The notes below the pieces were generated by a model. The model saw only the letters and a program-made list of their open reading frames with translations. It made no database searches and had not been told where the DNA came from. Source: an uncultured Planctomycetaceae bacterium (lineage in GTDB: Bacteria; Planctomycetota; Planctomycetia; Planctomycetales; Planctomycetaceae). From it: a DNA stretch of 45,420 bases. The stretch is taken from contig CAIOTJ010000018.1 in assembly GCA_903861195.1 (NCBI GenBank), positions 1-45,420 of the forward strand, written 5' to 3'. Every line of letters begins with the position of its first letter. Positions within the stretch are counted from its first letter, which is position 1. Made by a program: the position numbers and the translations under genes. Shown piece by piece: positions 1 through 8,631 of the stretch.

Positions 1-1080
1 CAAAAGATGCTGCGGCCCCGGCTGGCGGGGGTCTACGCGGCCCGTGATCTCGAAGAACCGGCCGACGCCCCGGTCAACCTGCGCGGGAACGTGCGCGCCC
101 TTGGGGCTGCCATTCCCCGCGGAGTGCTGCAGATTCTGCCCATTCCCTCTCCTGGTCTCATTCCGGCTGGCCAGAGTGGTCGGCTGCAACTGGCCGACTG
201 GTTGGCCAGCGACGCCAATCCATTGACACCCCGGGTGTTCGCCAACCGGGTCTGGCATCACCTGTTTGGCGTGGGGCTGGTGCCGACAGTGGACAATTTC
301 GGTTCCCGCGGAGACCGACCTTCCCATCCCGAACTGCTCGATTACCTGGCCTCGCGACTCGTGCGGTCGGGCTGGTCCGCCAAATCGCTGATTCGCGAGA
401 TCGTGTTGAGCCGGGCGTATCAACAGGCGAGTCATTCGCACCCCGCGGGGTTGGCGAGCGATCCGGGCAACCGGCTGCTGTGGCGGATGAATCCCCGGCG
501 GCTTGAAGCCGAGGCGATCCGCGACGCCATTTTGCAGTCAACCCGGGCGCTCGACCGGCAGCCGGGGGGCCCCACCCTGCCGCTGACCGTCGAGAATCTC
601 TTCGAGAACGCCATCCCCTTCATTGAAGATCACAGCCAGGTTCCGGAAGGGATCTTTCATCGGCGGGCAGTCTATCTGCCGGTGCTGCGGGGGAGCCAGC
701 TCAACGCGCTCGACATTTTGCCGTTGTTCGACTTCGCCGATCCCGACCAGGTGGTGGGGGCCCGCCCGGTCACGAATGTACCGCTGCAAACGCTGTTTTT
801 GTTGAACTCGGGCTTTGTGCAGACCGAGTCGCGCCGACTGGCCCGGGCCCTCCTGGCCGACGAGGGCCAGACGAACGCCGACCGGATCCGCGGGCTGACG
901 TGGCAGTTGTTCAGCCGGCCGGCCACCACGGCCGAGATGGAGGAAGCCTGGGAGATCCTCGACCGACTGGAAGCCGACTTCCAGAAAGTGAAACCGAAAG
1001 TTGCCGATCCCCGACTGGACGCGTGGGCCCGTTACATCCAGGCCCTGCTGGGTTCGGCCGAATTCCTGTACCGTGGGTGA
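1..1080 (+). CDS. DUF1553 (PSD1) domain protein, 3' part only
   Basis: The reading frame is open from the first base, so the gene starts upstream of the window and only its last ~359 codons are present. The visible part carries the DUF1553 signature: GRLQLADWLAS, then NPLTPRVFANRVWHHLFG, NFGSRGDRPSHPELLDYLAS and LIREIVLSRAYQQAS. The family is found in planctomycete secreted proteins that usually also carry a PSCyt1 cytochrome-like domain and DUF1549 at the N-terminus; those would lie outside the window. The protein ends in SAEFLYRG, like the ends of the two complete paralogues here. The DUF1501 gene starts 4 nt after the stop, so the two are almost certainly co-transcribed. The biochemical role of the family is not established. 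Family assignment is firm; the full architecture cannot be seen. Confidence 0.9.
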   Translation, partial: QKMLRPRLAGVYAARDLEEPADAPVNLRGNVRALGAAIPRGVLQILPIPSPGLIPAGQSGRLQLADWLASDANPLTPRVFANRVWHHLFGVGLVPTVDNFGSRGDRPSHPELLDYLASRLVRSGWSAKSLIREIVLSRAYQQASHSHPAGLASDPGNRLLWRMNPRRLEAEAIRDAILQSTRALDRQPGGPTLPLTVENLFENAIPFIEDHSQVPEGIFHRRAVYLPVLRGSQLNALDILPLFDFADPDQVVGARPVTNVPLQTLFLLNSGFVQTESRRLARALLADEGQTNADRIRGLTWQLFSRPATTAEMEEAWEILDRLEADFQKVKPKVADPRLDAWARYIQALLGSAEFLYRG

Positions 1081-1084
1081 CCGC

Positions 1085-2554
1085 ATGCTGTTTCCCGAAG
1101 TTGATCCCCGGCTGGCGAGTCTCTACCCACCAGGTTCCAGCCGCCGTCAGTTTCTGCAGAGCTGTGGAGCGGGGTTTGGCAGTGTGGCCTTGGCGTCACT
1201 GGCGGCGGCCGACACTCCCCGCGAGATCGCTGGCCCACTTTGGCCCAAGGCGACCCACTTCCCTCCGAAAGCCCGGCGGGTCATTCTGCTGTGGATGCAG
1301 GGTGGGCCGTCGCAGATGGATCTGTTCGACTACAAGCCCCGGCTGCACAAGGAGTCGGGAGAGAAAATTCCGTTCGCCCTGCAGCGTGAAAACGAGCGGT
1401 TTGATGACAAGGCCCGGCTGTTTGGACCGACGGCGACCTTCGCACAGCATGGTCAATCGGGCCGGTGGGTCAGTGACCTGTTGCCTCATCTGGCGAAGAA
1501 GGTTGACCAGCTCTGTTTCCTGCAGGCGCTGAAGACCGACAGCCCCTCGCATCCGGGAGCCATTCGCCTGTTCCAGACTGGCTCAGTCCAGTTCATCCGC
1601 CCGTCAATGGGTTCCTGGATGCTGTATGGACTGGGGTCCGAGAACCAGAACTTGCCAGGGTTTGTAGTGATCTCGCCCGTGCTGTTTGGTGACGACGGCA
1701 GCCCGCTGCACTATCACAACAACTTCCTGCCGGCCCCCTGCCAGGGGACGCGAATTGGAAAGTCGGATCACCTCATCAAGCATTCTCAGGTCAGCCATCT
1801 GGTCGACCGGGGGGTTCCCGGCAGCCTGCAGCGCCGGCAGCTCGACTTTCTGCAGGAACGCAACCGCAAATACCTTGCAGCCCGCGGGGGCGAGCCCGAG
1901 ATCGAGGGCCTGATCGAGTCTTACGAACTGGCGTTCCGGATGCAGCTGGAGGCACCGGGGGTGCTCTCTCTCGATGGCGAATCCCAGGCGACACAGGAAC
2001 TCTATGGCATCGGCGAGGAACCGACCGACAATTACGGACGCAAATGCCTCATGGCCCGCCGGCTGATCGAGTCGGGGGTGCGCTTCGTACAGGTGACCGA
2101 TGGGGCGTGGGATCATCATGGTGATCTCAAACCCCGACTCAGGCAGAGCTGCCAGGGGATCGACCGGCCGATTGCCGGCCTGCTGACCGATCTGGAATCG
2201 CGCGGCTTGCTCGACGACACGTTGGTGATCTGGACCGGAGAATTCGGGCGTACGCCATACGACCAGGACCTCACCAACGGCAAGGGGCCCCCCGAGTCGC
2301 GGGGACGCGACCACAACCCGCACTGCTGGACGATGTGGGTGGCCGGGGCTGGGGTGCGGCAGGGACATCTGCACGGCGAGACCGATGAATACGCCTGGAA
2401 ATCGGTCGATGGCGAGGTCCATGTTCACGACCTGCACGCGACGATCCTGCACCTGCTGGGGCTGGATCATGAACGGCTGACCTACCGCTACGGCGGTCGC
2501 GATTTCCGGCTGACCGATGTCTTTGGTCGGGTGGTCCCCGAGATCCTGGCGTAA
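1085..2554 (+). CDS. DUF1501 family Tat-exported protein
   Basis: A 489-residue DUF1501 protein, a family related to the sulfatase/alkaline phosphatase superfamily with unproven substrates. Residues 19-24 (SRRQFL) followed by a small-residue stretch (GAGFGSVALASLAA) form a twin-arginine signal, so the protein is probably exported folded. Family motifs include GGPSQMDLFD (73-82), GLGSENQNLPGFVVIS, WTGEFGRTP, RGRDHNPHCW and, near the C-terminus, HDLHATILHLLGLDHERLTYRYGGRDFRLTD. ATG at 1085 is chosen over an earlier in-frame ATG at 1001 because it puts the RR motif near the N-terminus and avoids overlapping the upstream gene. The start lies 4 nt after the DUF1553 stop, with GGGTGA just before it. 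The 3' end converges on the GTPase gene 57 nt away. Confidence 0.92.
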   Translation: MLFPEVDPRLASLYPPGSSRRQFLQSCGAGFGSVALASLAAADTPREIAGPLWPKATHFPPKARRVILLWMQGGPSQMDLFDYKPRLHKESGEKIPFALQRENERFDDKARLFGPTATFAQHGQSGRWVSDLLPHLAKKVDQLCFLQALKTDSPSHPGAIRLFQTGSVQFIRPSMGSWMLYGLGSENQNLPGFVVISPVLFGDDGSPLHYHNNFLPAPCQGTRIGKSDHLIKHSQVSHLVDRGVPGSLQRRQLDFLQERNRKYLAARGGEPEIEGLIESYELAFRMQLEAPGVLSLDGESQATQELYGIGEEPTDNYGRKCLMARRLIESGVRFVQVTDGAWDHHGDLKPRLRQSCQGIDRPIAGLLTDLESRGLLDDTLVIWTGEFGRTPYDQDLTNGKGPPESRGRDHNPHCWTMWVAGAGVRQGHLHGETDEYAWKSVDGEVHVHDLHATILHLLGLDHERLTYRYGGRDFRLTDVFGRVVPEILA

Positions 2555-2611
2555 ACGCCTCAGCCGGTTACGATTCGACGGTATCTTCCGTCTCCGTCCC
2601 CGGACCCAGCA

Positions 2612-4177
2612 TCACTTCAGACGGCTTTCGATCCAGATGTTCCACAATTCGCTCCCCAACCCGCAGGTCTGACGACGCAAGTCGCTCCACCAGTGTCCCG
2701 TCTGGTCTTTCTCGAATAGCCTCAGCAGACAGGTCGCCTGCGCGGCCGGCAGAAGCTGGGTCAATACGGGGGCCAATTCTTCGCAGACACCCCATTGCCT
2801 CCGTGGGTCGTTTTGGGAGCACACCGGCACCACATCGGCCACTTCCTCACCCATGAGGGTCTGGACTTCATACACAGCGGCCGAGACAACCCGGTCCTTG
2901 GCTGTGACCGGTTCTCGCCACGCGCAGGGTAATTGCCACACCAGGGACGGCGGTAACAAGTCGACATGGGTCAGCACGGCCACCACGGCGGGCGGACGGC
3001 GATTGGGCTGGGACCCAAACCAGTGTCGCATCCATCGCAGTTGCCGCAGGTCGGCCTCCCGGGCGGGAACTTGGGCATTCATCACCAGCAACACAACATC
3101 GGCCTCGCGAATCGCACTCTCGATCTGCTGGCGATCTGAGAATGTGGTCTCGGCCGCTCCATAGCCCGGCGTGTCGAGCAGAGTGACCCCGGTGTCCGAT
3201 TCTGCGAATGCCACCCGGTGCCGGGAAACCTCGTGGGTCTCGGGCAGTACATCCACCCGGGCCACCTGCTCTCCCACCAGGGCGTTGATCAGGCTCGACT
3301 TACCGCTGCTGGTCTGGCCGATGAGCGTGATGGTCACTGACTGCGGTTCAATCGAACGAAGAACGCTGGTCAAAGATTCGTCACCAGGAATGGCGAACGT
3401 GGCACGGTATGTATCGGCCCCGCCGCGCAGCCGGCCGCTGTTGAGTTCCTTGAGATAGAATCCGACCCGGTCGAGAAACCGCAGGTACGCGGTCGCTACC
3501 AGCTCGGTTTGCAGGGCGCTGGTCACATGCGTTCCCGCCCACCGGCTCACCAGCAGGCGGACGAGATTGGCCGGGTTCCACAGAATCGACGCGGCCCACG
3601 AGAGGTCACGCAACCGGGCGAACCATTCGGGGGCGTTCTTCAGCTGTTTCCACCGTCCGATGGTCAGCAGCCGGCTGCCGGGTATCGTCTGCGGAAGCCA
3701 GGCTTCCAGATCGTCGATTGCCAGCCGGACAACCGACAGCAATTCGGGGACAGTGACGGGATCGAGGGGATTGTCAACGGCCGGGTGATAGTGCCGGGCG
3801 AGGGCCAACGCCAGATCTTCGACATCCTTCCGGACCTGGTTGAGGTCGAGTAACTCGGCTGTCGACCGGCCCGCGACGCGCTGCTGAAAGTCGATGATGA
3901 CCGCCTGGGCGGTCTGATCACGAGGGGTCGACCAGAGAGGCTCGGGAGACATGCCCGCAGCCGCCGGCCCCAGACCGGGTTGCCAGCGCTGGGTCAGCCA
4001 CCACGCCAGGAGCCAGCACAGGGGCCCCAGCCACCACGTCCACCAGAAGAGCTTCAGTTTCCAGAGAGCGTAGAGCCCGAGGATCGCGGTAGCGACCACA
4101 GGCAACAGCCACAGGGCGGCCACCAGCAGCACCCGCCAGGTCAGCAATCCCCTCAGGGTGTCGGTTCGCTCGTCCAC
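2612..4177 (-). CDS. membrane-anchored P-loop GTPase
   Basis: A predicted 521-residue Era/dynamin-like GTPase (MMR_HSR1 type). Two hydrophobic helices lie at about residues 14-38 and 43-63, followed by a helical region with YHPAVDNPLDPVTVPELL (130-147). The G domain is near the C-terminus: G1 GQTSSGKSS (287-295), G3 DTPG (335-338), G4 THVD (403-406) and a G5-like VCSQN (452-456). The likely start is GTG at 4175-4177, inside the last codons of the upstream GTPase gene (23-nt shift past its TGA). Longer in-frame starts up to 4687 would be antisense-like extensions into that gene and add no plausible sequence. The overlap implies translational coupling. A G domain behind two N-terminal membrane helices suggests action on the cytoplasmic face of the inner membrane. 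The start is uncertain; the GTPase call is firm. Its substrate or cellular role is unknown. Confidence 0.87.
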   Translation of the reverse strand: MDERTDTLRGLLTWRVLLVAALWLLPVVATAILGLYALWKLKLFWWTWWLGPLCWLLAWWLTQRWQPGLGPAAAGMSPEPLWSTPRDQTAQAVIIDFQQRVAGRSTAELLDLNQVRKDVEDLALALARHYHPAVDNPLDPVTVPELLSVVRLAIDDLEAWLPQTIPGSRLLTIGRWKQLKNAPEWFARLRDLSWAASILWNPANLVRLLVSRWAGTHVTSALQTELVATAYLRFLDRVGFYLKELNSGRLRGGADTYRATFAIPGDESLTSVLRSIEPQSVTITLIGQTSSGKSSLINALVGEQVARVDVLPETHEVSRHRVAFAESDTGVTLLDTPGYGAAETTFSDRQQIESAIREADVVLLVMNAQVPAREADLRQLRWMRHWFGSQPNRRPPAVVAVLTHVDLLPPSLVWQLPCAWREPVTAKDRVVSAAVYEVQTLMGEEVADVVPVCSQNDPRRQWGVCEELAPVLTQLLPAAQATCLLRLFEKDQTGHWWSDLRRQTCGLGSELWNIWIESRLK

Positions 4178-5349
4178 AGTTTGGTTCCCCGTTCCACCTG
4201 GGCCTGATAACGCGTCCGCAGTTCTTGCGTGGCGGGCAAATGTCCCTGGCGCCGCTGCTGAAAGTACCATGACAGCGTGATTCCCGTGGCATAGACCGCG
4301 GCTCCCGCCGCGGCCGCGTTGGCTGCCGAACCAACCCACGGAATGAGCTTCAGGAATTCGCGCAGCATTGTCCGCACCGCGAGCCGGCCTCCCAGAGCAG
4401 CCCCCAACTGGGTCCACAGCGTCTGGTCGACCGGCTGCTGATACAGCCGGGCCAATTGCCGCACCAGCCGGGCCTGCAGCGCCATTACAAACGGGATGTC
4501 GAGCCACGGGACAGGGATGGCCGCCGCCGCCGCCGCCCACCGGCTGGCGGCCAGTGTCAGTGCCAGGGCCTGGCGTTCGTAAAGACTTGCCAGAGCCCCG
4601 CTCACTTCGGTCATTCCCGCGAGAGCCGCCCGACAGGCGGGCGGAAGCAGCTCCAACAACCCCTGCCGCATTCGGTCGAAACCCCACGACGGGGGCTGGA
4701 AACCATGGTCCGCGGGAGTGAAATCAAGCGGGACCAGACGGTCGTAGAGTCCGGCGAAGCGTTGTTGTTGGGCGCGGAGGCAGCGTTCCAGATCCCCCGG
4801 CAGCCCCGCGGGAATATCGGCTTGGGAAGGCCCACGCGCCGGCTCGGCCCAAGTAATAAACGGATCGGGCTGGGGATGCTGCTGACCTGGATAGCAATCG
4901 TGCAGACAGGTGACCGCCAGCAGCACCGGAAGCTGGGGTTTGGACTGGCGGATGGTCCGCAGTGGAGAGACGACCTCTTCCAGGGCCTGGTCGGTGGCCC
5001 GGACCGTCACGATCAAGAGGTTCGCCCGAGCCGCGAGGGAAGCCAGGTCGGCGGTCGCATCGTATCCCGCTTCCCCCAATCCACGGGTGTCGAGAAACCG
5101 TAGCAACGGCGTGTCGGAATCGGGAAAGTCAAAAACATGGGTCGCCTGGGTTTCGGGGCGAAAGCCCGGCCCGACAACCGCCTCGGGTGAACCAGTCAGC
5201 GTCTGCACGATCGACGACTTGCCACTGCCGGTTTTTCCCAGCAGCCACAGGGTGGGAATTGGCGTGGTTCCCAGCAGTGCCGAGCGCTGGCGTTCGAACT
5301 CGGCGTCGTCGAGTGTCGCCCCAAACAGCCATTGGTTCAGGCTAGCCAT
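4153..5349 (-). CDS. GTPase with C-terminal DUF697 domain
   Basis: A 398-residue protein with an N-terminal G domain: G1 GKTGSGKSS (about residues 38-46), G3 DTRG (87-90) and a G4-like TCLHD (147-151). The C-terminal third is typical of DUF697 (YcjF-like) proteins: IPVPWLDIPFVMALQARLV, LGGRLAVRTMLREFLKLIPW, then a small-residue membrane-inserting stretch (AANAAAAGAAVYATGITLSW). The family is thought to associate with the inner membrane. The start used is ATG at 5349; an in-frame GTG at 5358 is an alternative. Its end overlaps the start of the second GTPase gene, so the two are an operon and may form a heteromeric complex. It is divergent from the coiled-coil membrane protein starting at 5567, about 217 nt away. 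Confidence 0.88.
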   Translation of the reverse strand: MASLNQWLFGATLDDAEFERQRSALLGTTPIPTLWLLGKTGSGKSSIVQTLTGSPEAVVGPGFRPETQATHVFDFPDSDTPLLRFLDTRGLGEAGYDATADLASLAARANLLIVTVRATDQALEEVVSPLRTIRQSKPQLPVLLAVTCLHDCYPGQQHPQPDPFITWAEPARGPSQADIPAGLPGDLERCLRAQQQRFAGLYDRLVPLDFTPADHGFQPPSWGFDRMRQGLLELLPPACRAALAGMTEVSGALASLYERQALALTLAASRWAAAAAAIPVPWLDIPFVMALQARLVRQLARLYQQPVDQTLWTQLGAALGGRLAVRTMLREFLKLIPWVGSAANAAAAGAAVYATGITLSWYFQQRRQGHLPATQELRTRYQAQVERGTKLWTSEPTP

Positions 5350-5566
5350 CGCAAGCACCCCGCACTTCCGTCAATTCGCAGAATCAATGCCGGGCCGCGA
5401 TTCCCGATCGTGCACTGGGGGCATGATGACGATCCCCACGAAAGAAAGAAACGTTGGCGGGAAATGAATGGATCATCGACGAGTAAAAATCGCAGGATTT
5501 CCACCACTCCCCGGCCCCGTGTAGAATTGGGGGGTGGTGACGACTCGATTCTCCGGGGTGTGCCTG

Positions 5567-6727
5567 ATGGGCCTGCGCGTCAAATTGCTGCTGGTGGTTC
5601 TCGCCTTGGTCACGGTGTGCACTGCGCCGAGGGCACAGGCTGGAACCGATGAGGCTCGGGAATACCTCAGCAAGGCCCAGGAACGTCTGGCGGCCCACGA
5701 TGTCCTGGTGGTCGATAACCTTCTGCGCCTGGCCGAAGTGTCTCTGGAAGACGTGGCCCCCGACGTTGCGGCCCCCCTGCGGGCCGAGCTCGACACCCTC
5801 CGCCGTCAGTACGAGTCCGACACCCTGGCCCGCCAGGCCCGACTGCTGGCCCAACGGCTCGACCGGCTCTTCGAAGAAGCCGAGTTGGCGCTGGGATCCA
5901 TCCAGACCGGTGGTGCCTCCACTCTGCGGCGGATCGACCAACTCCTGCAGGAGACATCGACCGCCACCGCCATCGGAACCGAGACTACGGAACGCTACCG
6001 CAAACGGCTCGTGCTCTTTCGCCGGGTGCACGAACAGAAACTGAAGGAGCGGGGAACACTCGAAGTCGAGGTGCCTCTCGAGGAAGATGCGTCCCCCGCT
6101 CGAGGTGCCCGCTCTGGACGGACCACCGAGCTGACTGAGCGGGATACTTCCGGAGCTGAGAGCGAGTCGGGGGGGGCAGCGACCACGGTCCGGCGACGCT
6201 CGGGCGAGACAGTCGCTCCTGTCGCTAGCGAGACTGTGGGACGTCAACCCACCACCACTCCCACCGGTGACCCGACCGGCTGGGGCTCCAGCATCACCCC
6301 CATCTCGTTGTTTGGTGGGACACTGACCAACGCCAGTCTCTTCAGCCGGTTGTGGCAACTTCTGCTGCTGGCGGGGGCGGTGCTGGTTGGCCTGGTGAAG
6401 GCCCGCGCTCCCGTGCTCAACCGCTTCGACCGACTGGCCCGCCTGCGCGACAAGATCGAGACCGTCCCCATGCCGGTCTGGGGAATGGTGCTGGGACTTC
6501 TGGCCGCGTGGTGGCTGTTGCAGGGCTGGATTCTGTTCGGCCTGCTGGTCTCGCTGGCGATGGGGGCGGTCGCCCTGTACGTGGGAGTCGATGCGGTCGA
6601 GCGCGTCGGGATTCTGGGAGCCCCCGCCGCGGCTGCCATTCGCAATTGGGGACTTCCCCTGCTGGCGGCAGCCTTGGCCATCGGCGTGCTGCACCTGCTG
6701 ATCGGTGGGGCGTGGATTGTGATCTGA
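5567..6727 (+). CDS. exported coiled-coil protein with C-terminal membrane helices, unknown function
   Basis: I do not recognise the family. From ATG 5567 the product is 386 residues. It opens with a clean signal peptide (VKLLLVVLALVTVCTAPRAQA, cleavage near residue 25). A charged helical region (28-165) follows, likely coiled coil (LRAELDTLRRQYESDTLARQ, ARLLAQRLDRLFEEAELAL). Next is a low-complexity Ser/Thr/Arg linker (175-245), then about four hydrophobic helices at 260-278, 303-321, 322-342 and 360-386. An in-frame GTG at 5534 would lengthen the N-terminus by 11 residues and hide the signal, so ATG is preferred. The topology suggests a periplasmic coiled coil anchored by a C-terminal membrane bundle. 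It is divergent from the GTPase pair, so a shared promoter region and a functional link are plausible but unproven. Confidence 0.75.
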   Translation: MGLRVKLLLVVLALVTVCTAPRAQAGTDEAREYLSKAQERLAAHDVLVVDNLLRLAEVSLEDVAPDVAAPLRAELDTLRRQYESDTLARQARLLAQRLDRLFEEAELALGSIQTGGASTLRRIDQLLQETSTATAIGTETTERYRKRLVLFRRVHEQKLKERGTLEVEVPLEEDASPARGARSGRTTELTERDTSGAESESGGAATTVRRRSGETVAPVASETVGRQPTTTPTGDPTGWGSSITPISLFGGTLTNASLFSRLWQLLLLAGAVLVGLVKARAPVLNRFDRLARLRDKIETVPMPVWGMVLGLLAAWWLLQGWILFGLLVSLAMGAVALYVGVDAVERVGILGAPAAAAIRNWGLPLLAAALAIGVLHLLIGGAWIVI

Positions 6728-6739
6728 TGCCCCACGCAG

Positions 6740-6758
6740 GTGCCGACTCTACCGGCAC
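6740..6758. terminator. small hairpin between convergent genes
   Basis: GTGCCG (6740-6745) pairs with CGGCAC (6753-6758) around a 7-nt loop in the 57-nt gap between two convergent stops (6727 and 6785). There is no T-run on either side, so any terminator role is weakly supported. Confidence 0.25.
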
Positions 6759-6784
6759 TCACTGGTCATACTGAAAAGTCTGCG

Positions 6785-8335
6785 TCAGGCGGCGGCCCGC
6801 TGGGCACTGGCCCGCCGGGGAAGCCGGACGGCGAATGTCGTCCCCTGCCCCACTCCCGGGCTGGTGGCGGAAATCGTCCCCCCGTGCTGGCTGATGATCC
6901 GATGGCTGATCGACAGCCCCAGCCCTGTCCCCTGTCCCGACTGTTTGCTGGTGAAAAACGGCTCGAACATGTGCTCCATCACCTCGGCCGACAGCCCGCA
7001 ACCATCATCGCGGATCTCCAGTACCACGTGGTCGGTCTGCTCACGCAGCTGGATCTGCATCTGCCCTCCCGGCTGCATCGCATCGAGACCATTCGCCACC
7101 AGGTTCAGCACCACCTGCTTGATCTCGGGTCCATTCACTTCGGCATAACACGCTTCTCCCTCAGGGAAGTCGATGGCCTTGTCGCGGTACTTGCCGAGGT
7201 ACTTCACCATCGCCACCACTTCCCCTACGAGGTGCGTGAGGTCGGTGGACTCCCGTCTGGCGTCGCGTCCCCGGGAGAAATCGAGCAGCCTTTCGGTGAT
7301 CTCCCGGCAGCGGAAGGATTCGTTCTGGATCAAGCGCAGATATTGCTCGACCAGTTGGCGGTCGGCTGGGTCGGCTCCGGGCAGAAGTTCATCGAGTCGC
7401 GATTCGAGCGATTCGGCGGCCATCGCGACGGCCGAGAGAGGATTATTGATCTCGTGCGCAACGCCGGCGGCCAGAAAACCGACCCCCGCCAGCCGCTCCG
7501 ACCGGACCAACTGCCGGCTGCGTTCCTGTACCTGGCGGTCGAGATCACCAGCGATCTCCTGGAAGCGGGCGGTCATCTGGTTGAACGCCTCGGCCAACTC
7601 GGCCATTTCATCGCGGGTCTTCAACCGCACCCGGTAGTCGAAGTCGCCATGGGCCACCCGCAGCGCCCCCTGGTGCAGTTGCCGAATCGGGTCGAAGATC
7701 CAGACATATCCCTGCCGCAGCAGAAACAGAAACAGCAACAGGCAGATGGAGGCGCTGACCGCCACAGTGACCGAGGCGGTACGATAGACCCGCTTGGCCC
7801 GGGCCAGTGAGCGGGCGGGGCTGTCGACCGGGTCGGGAATCTCAATCGCCTGAGACAGCATCTCGACGGCACGCGATTGCAACTCAGACACCCGTTCGGC
7901 ACGCCCCTCCAGTTCTTCCAGGGCGTCGGTCCGGTCGATCTGGAGATCAAGTTGTTCTTCGAGACGCGTCAGCATCGGGTGCATCACCGCCAGTTGGCGC
8001 TGCAGGTCGGGGCCTCCGGGCAGACTGTCACAGCGGCGATGGAAGTCGTGTAGGCTCTCACGGACCGCCGCGGATTGTTCCAGCAGTAGTTCGCGCTGAA
8101 TCCGGGCCTGGATCACATCCCGGGGAGTTCGCCGCAGCGGGAATTGCAGCCGGGCAATCTGCTCGATCAACTGCATCCGCTGGGGAGCTTCGCTGATCTC
8201 AAACTCCAACTCGCGGATCGACTGCTTGTAGGCCGACAGCCCCAGCAGGCTTCCTGCGGCCAAAAAAACCAGCATCGCCAAGACAATGCCCAGCCCCAAC
8301 AGCAGCTTGCGACGGATGGTGCGCGTCAGCAGCAC
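6785..8335 (-). CDS. orphan sensor histidine kinase with HAMP domain
   Basis: A 516-residue membrane histidine kinase. TM1 is at about residues 11-35. A periplasmic, largely helical sensor region (36-183) follows, then TM2 (185-207), HAMP (about 213-262, including DPIRQLHQG and DEMAELAEAFNQM) and the HisKA dimerisation helix with phospho-acceptor His294 in GVAHEINNPLSAV. The ATPase domain shows N411/N415, DDGCGL (443-448), FEPFFTSK (458-464) and GTGLGL (469-474). The N-D-F-G boxes are intact, so it should be catalytically active. The start is GTG at 8335, fixed by a near-perfect Shine-Dalgarno at 8343-8351. No response regulator lies beside it, so its partner is encoded elsewhere. The signal is unknown. 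The NtrB-like HEINNPL sequence hints at pairing with an NtrC-type regulator, which is inference only. Confidence 0.95.
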   Translation of the reverse strand: MLLTRTIRRKLLLGLGIVLAMLVFLAAGSLLGLSAYKQSIRELEFEISEAPQRMQLIEQIARLQFPLRRTPRDVIQARIQRELLLEQSAAVRESLHDFHRRCDSLPGGPDLQRQLAVMHPMLTRLEEQLDLQIDRTDALEELEGRAERVSELQSRAVEMLSQAIEIPDPVDSPARSLARAKRVYRTASVTVAVSASICLLLFLFLLRQGYVWIFDPIRQLHQGALRVAHGDFDYRVRLKTRDEMAELAEAFNQMTARFQEIAGDLDRQVQERSRQLVRSERLAGVGFLAAGVAHEINNPLSAVAMAAESLESRLDELLPGADPADRQLVEQYLRLIQNESFRCREITERLLDFSRGRDARRESTDLTHLVGEVVAMVKYLGKYRDKAIDFPEGEACYAEVNGPEIKQVVLNLVANGLDAMQPGGQMQIQLREQTDHVVLEIRDDGCGLSAEVMEHMFEPFFTSKQSGQGTGLGLSISHRIISQHGGTISATSPGVGQGTTFAVRLPRRASAQRAAA

Positions 8336-8342
8336 AGACCTT

Positions 8343-8351
8343 CACCTCCTT
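8343..8351 (-). promoter_or_regulatory. strong Shine-Dalgarno for the histidine kinase
   Basis: On the minus strand AAGGAGGTG ends 7 nt before the GTG at 8335. It is nearly the full complement of the 16S 3' end and decides that GTG is the start. It is the strongest ribosome-binding site I could see in the window. Confidence 0.8.
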
Positions 8352-8631
8352 GTGAACTCCCCGGGTGAACCCCAGGCGCGATCCCCGCCACCGGCCGGGC
8401 CAGCCCTCCCGGCCAAGCGGCTGGCGGAATCGCCGGGAACCTTAACACCAATGTGGCAAGCCGGGCAAGATCGGGTTTCTGGAGAATACCGACCCGGCAA
8501 CCAGCCGAAATTCCCACGGATCCGTGCCGCGGCTCATTTCCCGGCCTCACGGGCCCACCGGGCGATTCGCATGAAGAACCTCAGGACCGGGTTTCAAGAA
8601 ACCCCCGGCACCATTCGCTATGACAAAGAGA

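Noticed and set aside
4178-4687. Longer start for the TM-anchored GTPase
   Set aside because: The extension lies entirely inside the upstream GTPase gene in another frame, with an Arg/Gly/Ala-rich composition typical of a shadow frame.
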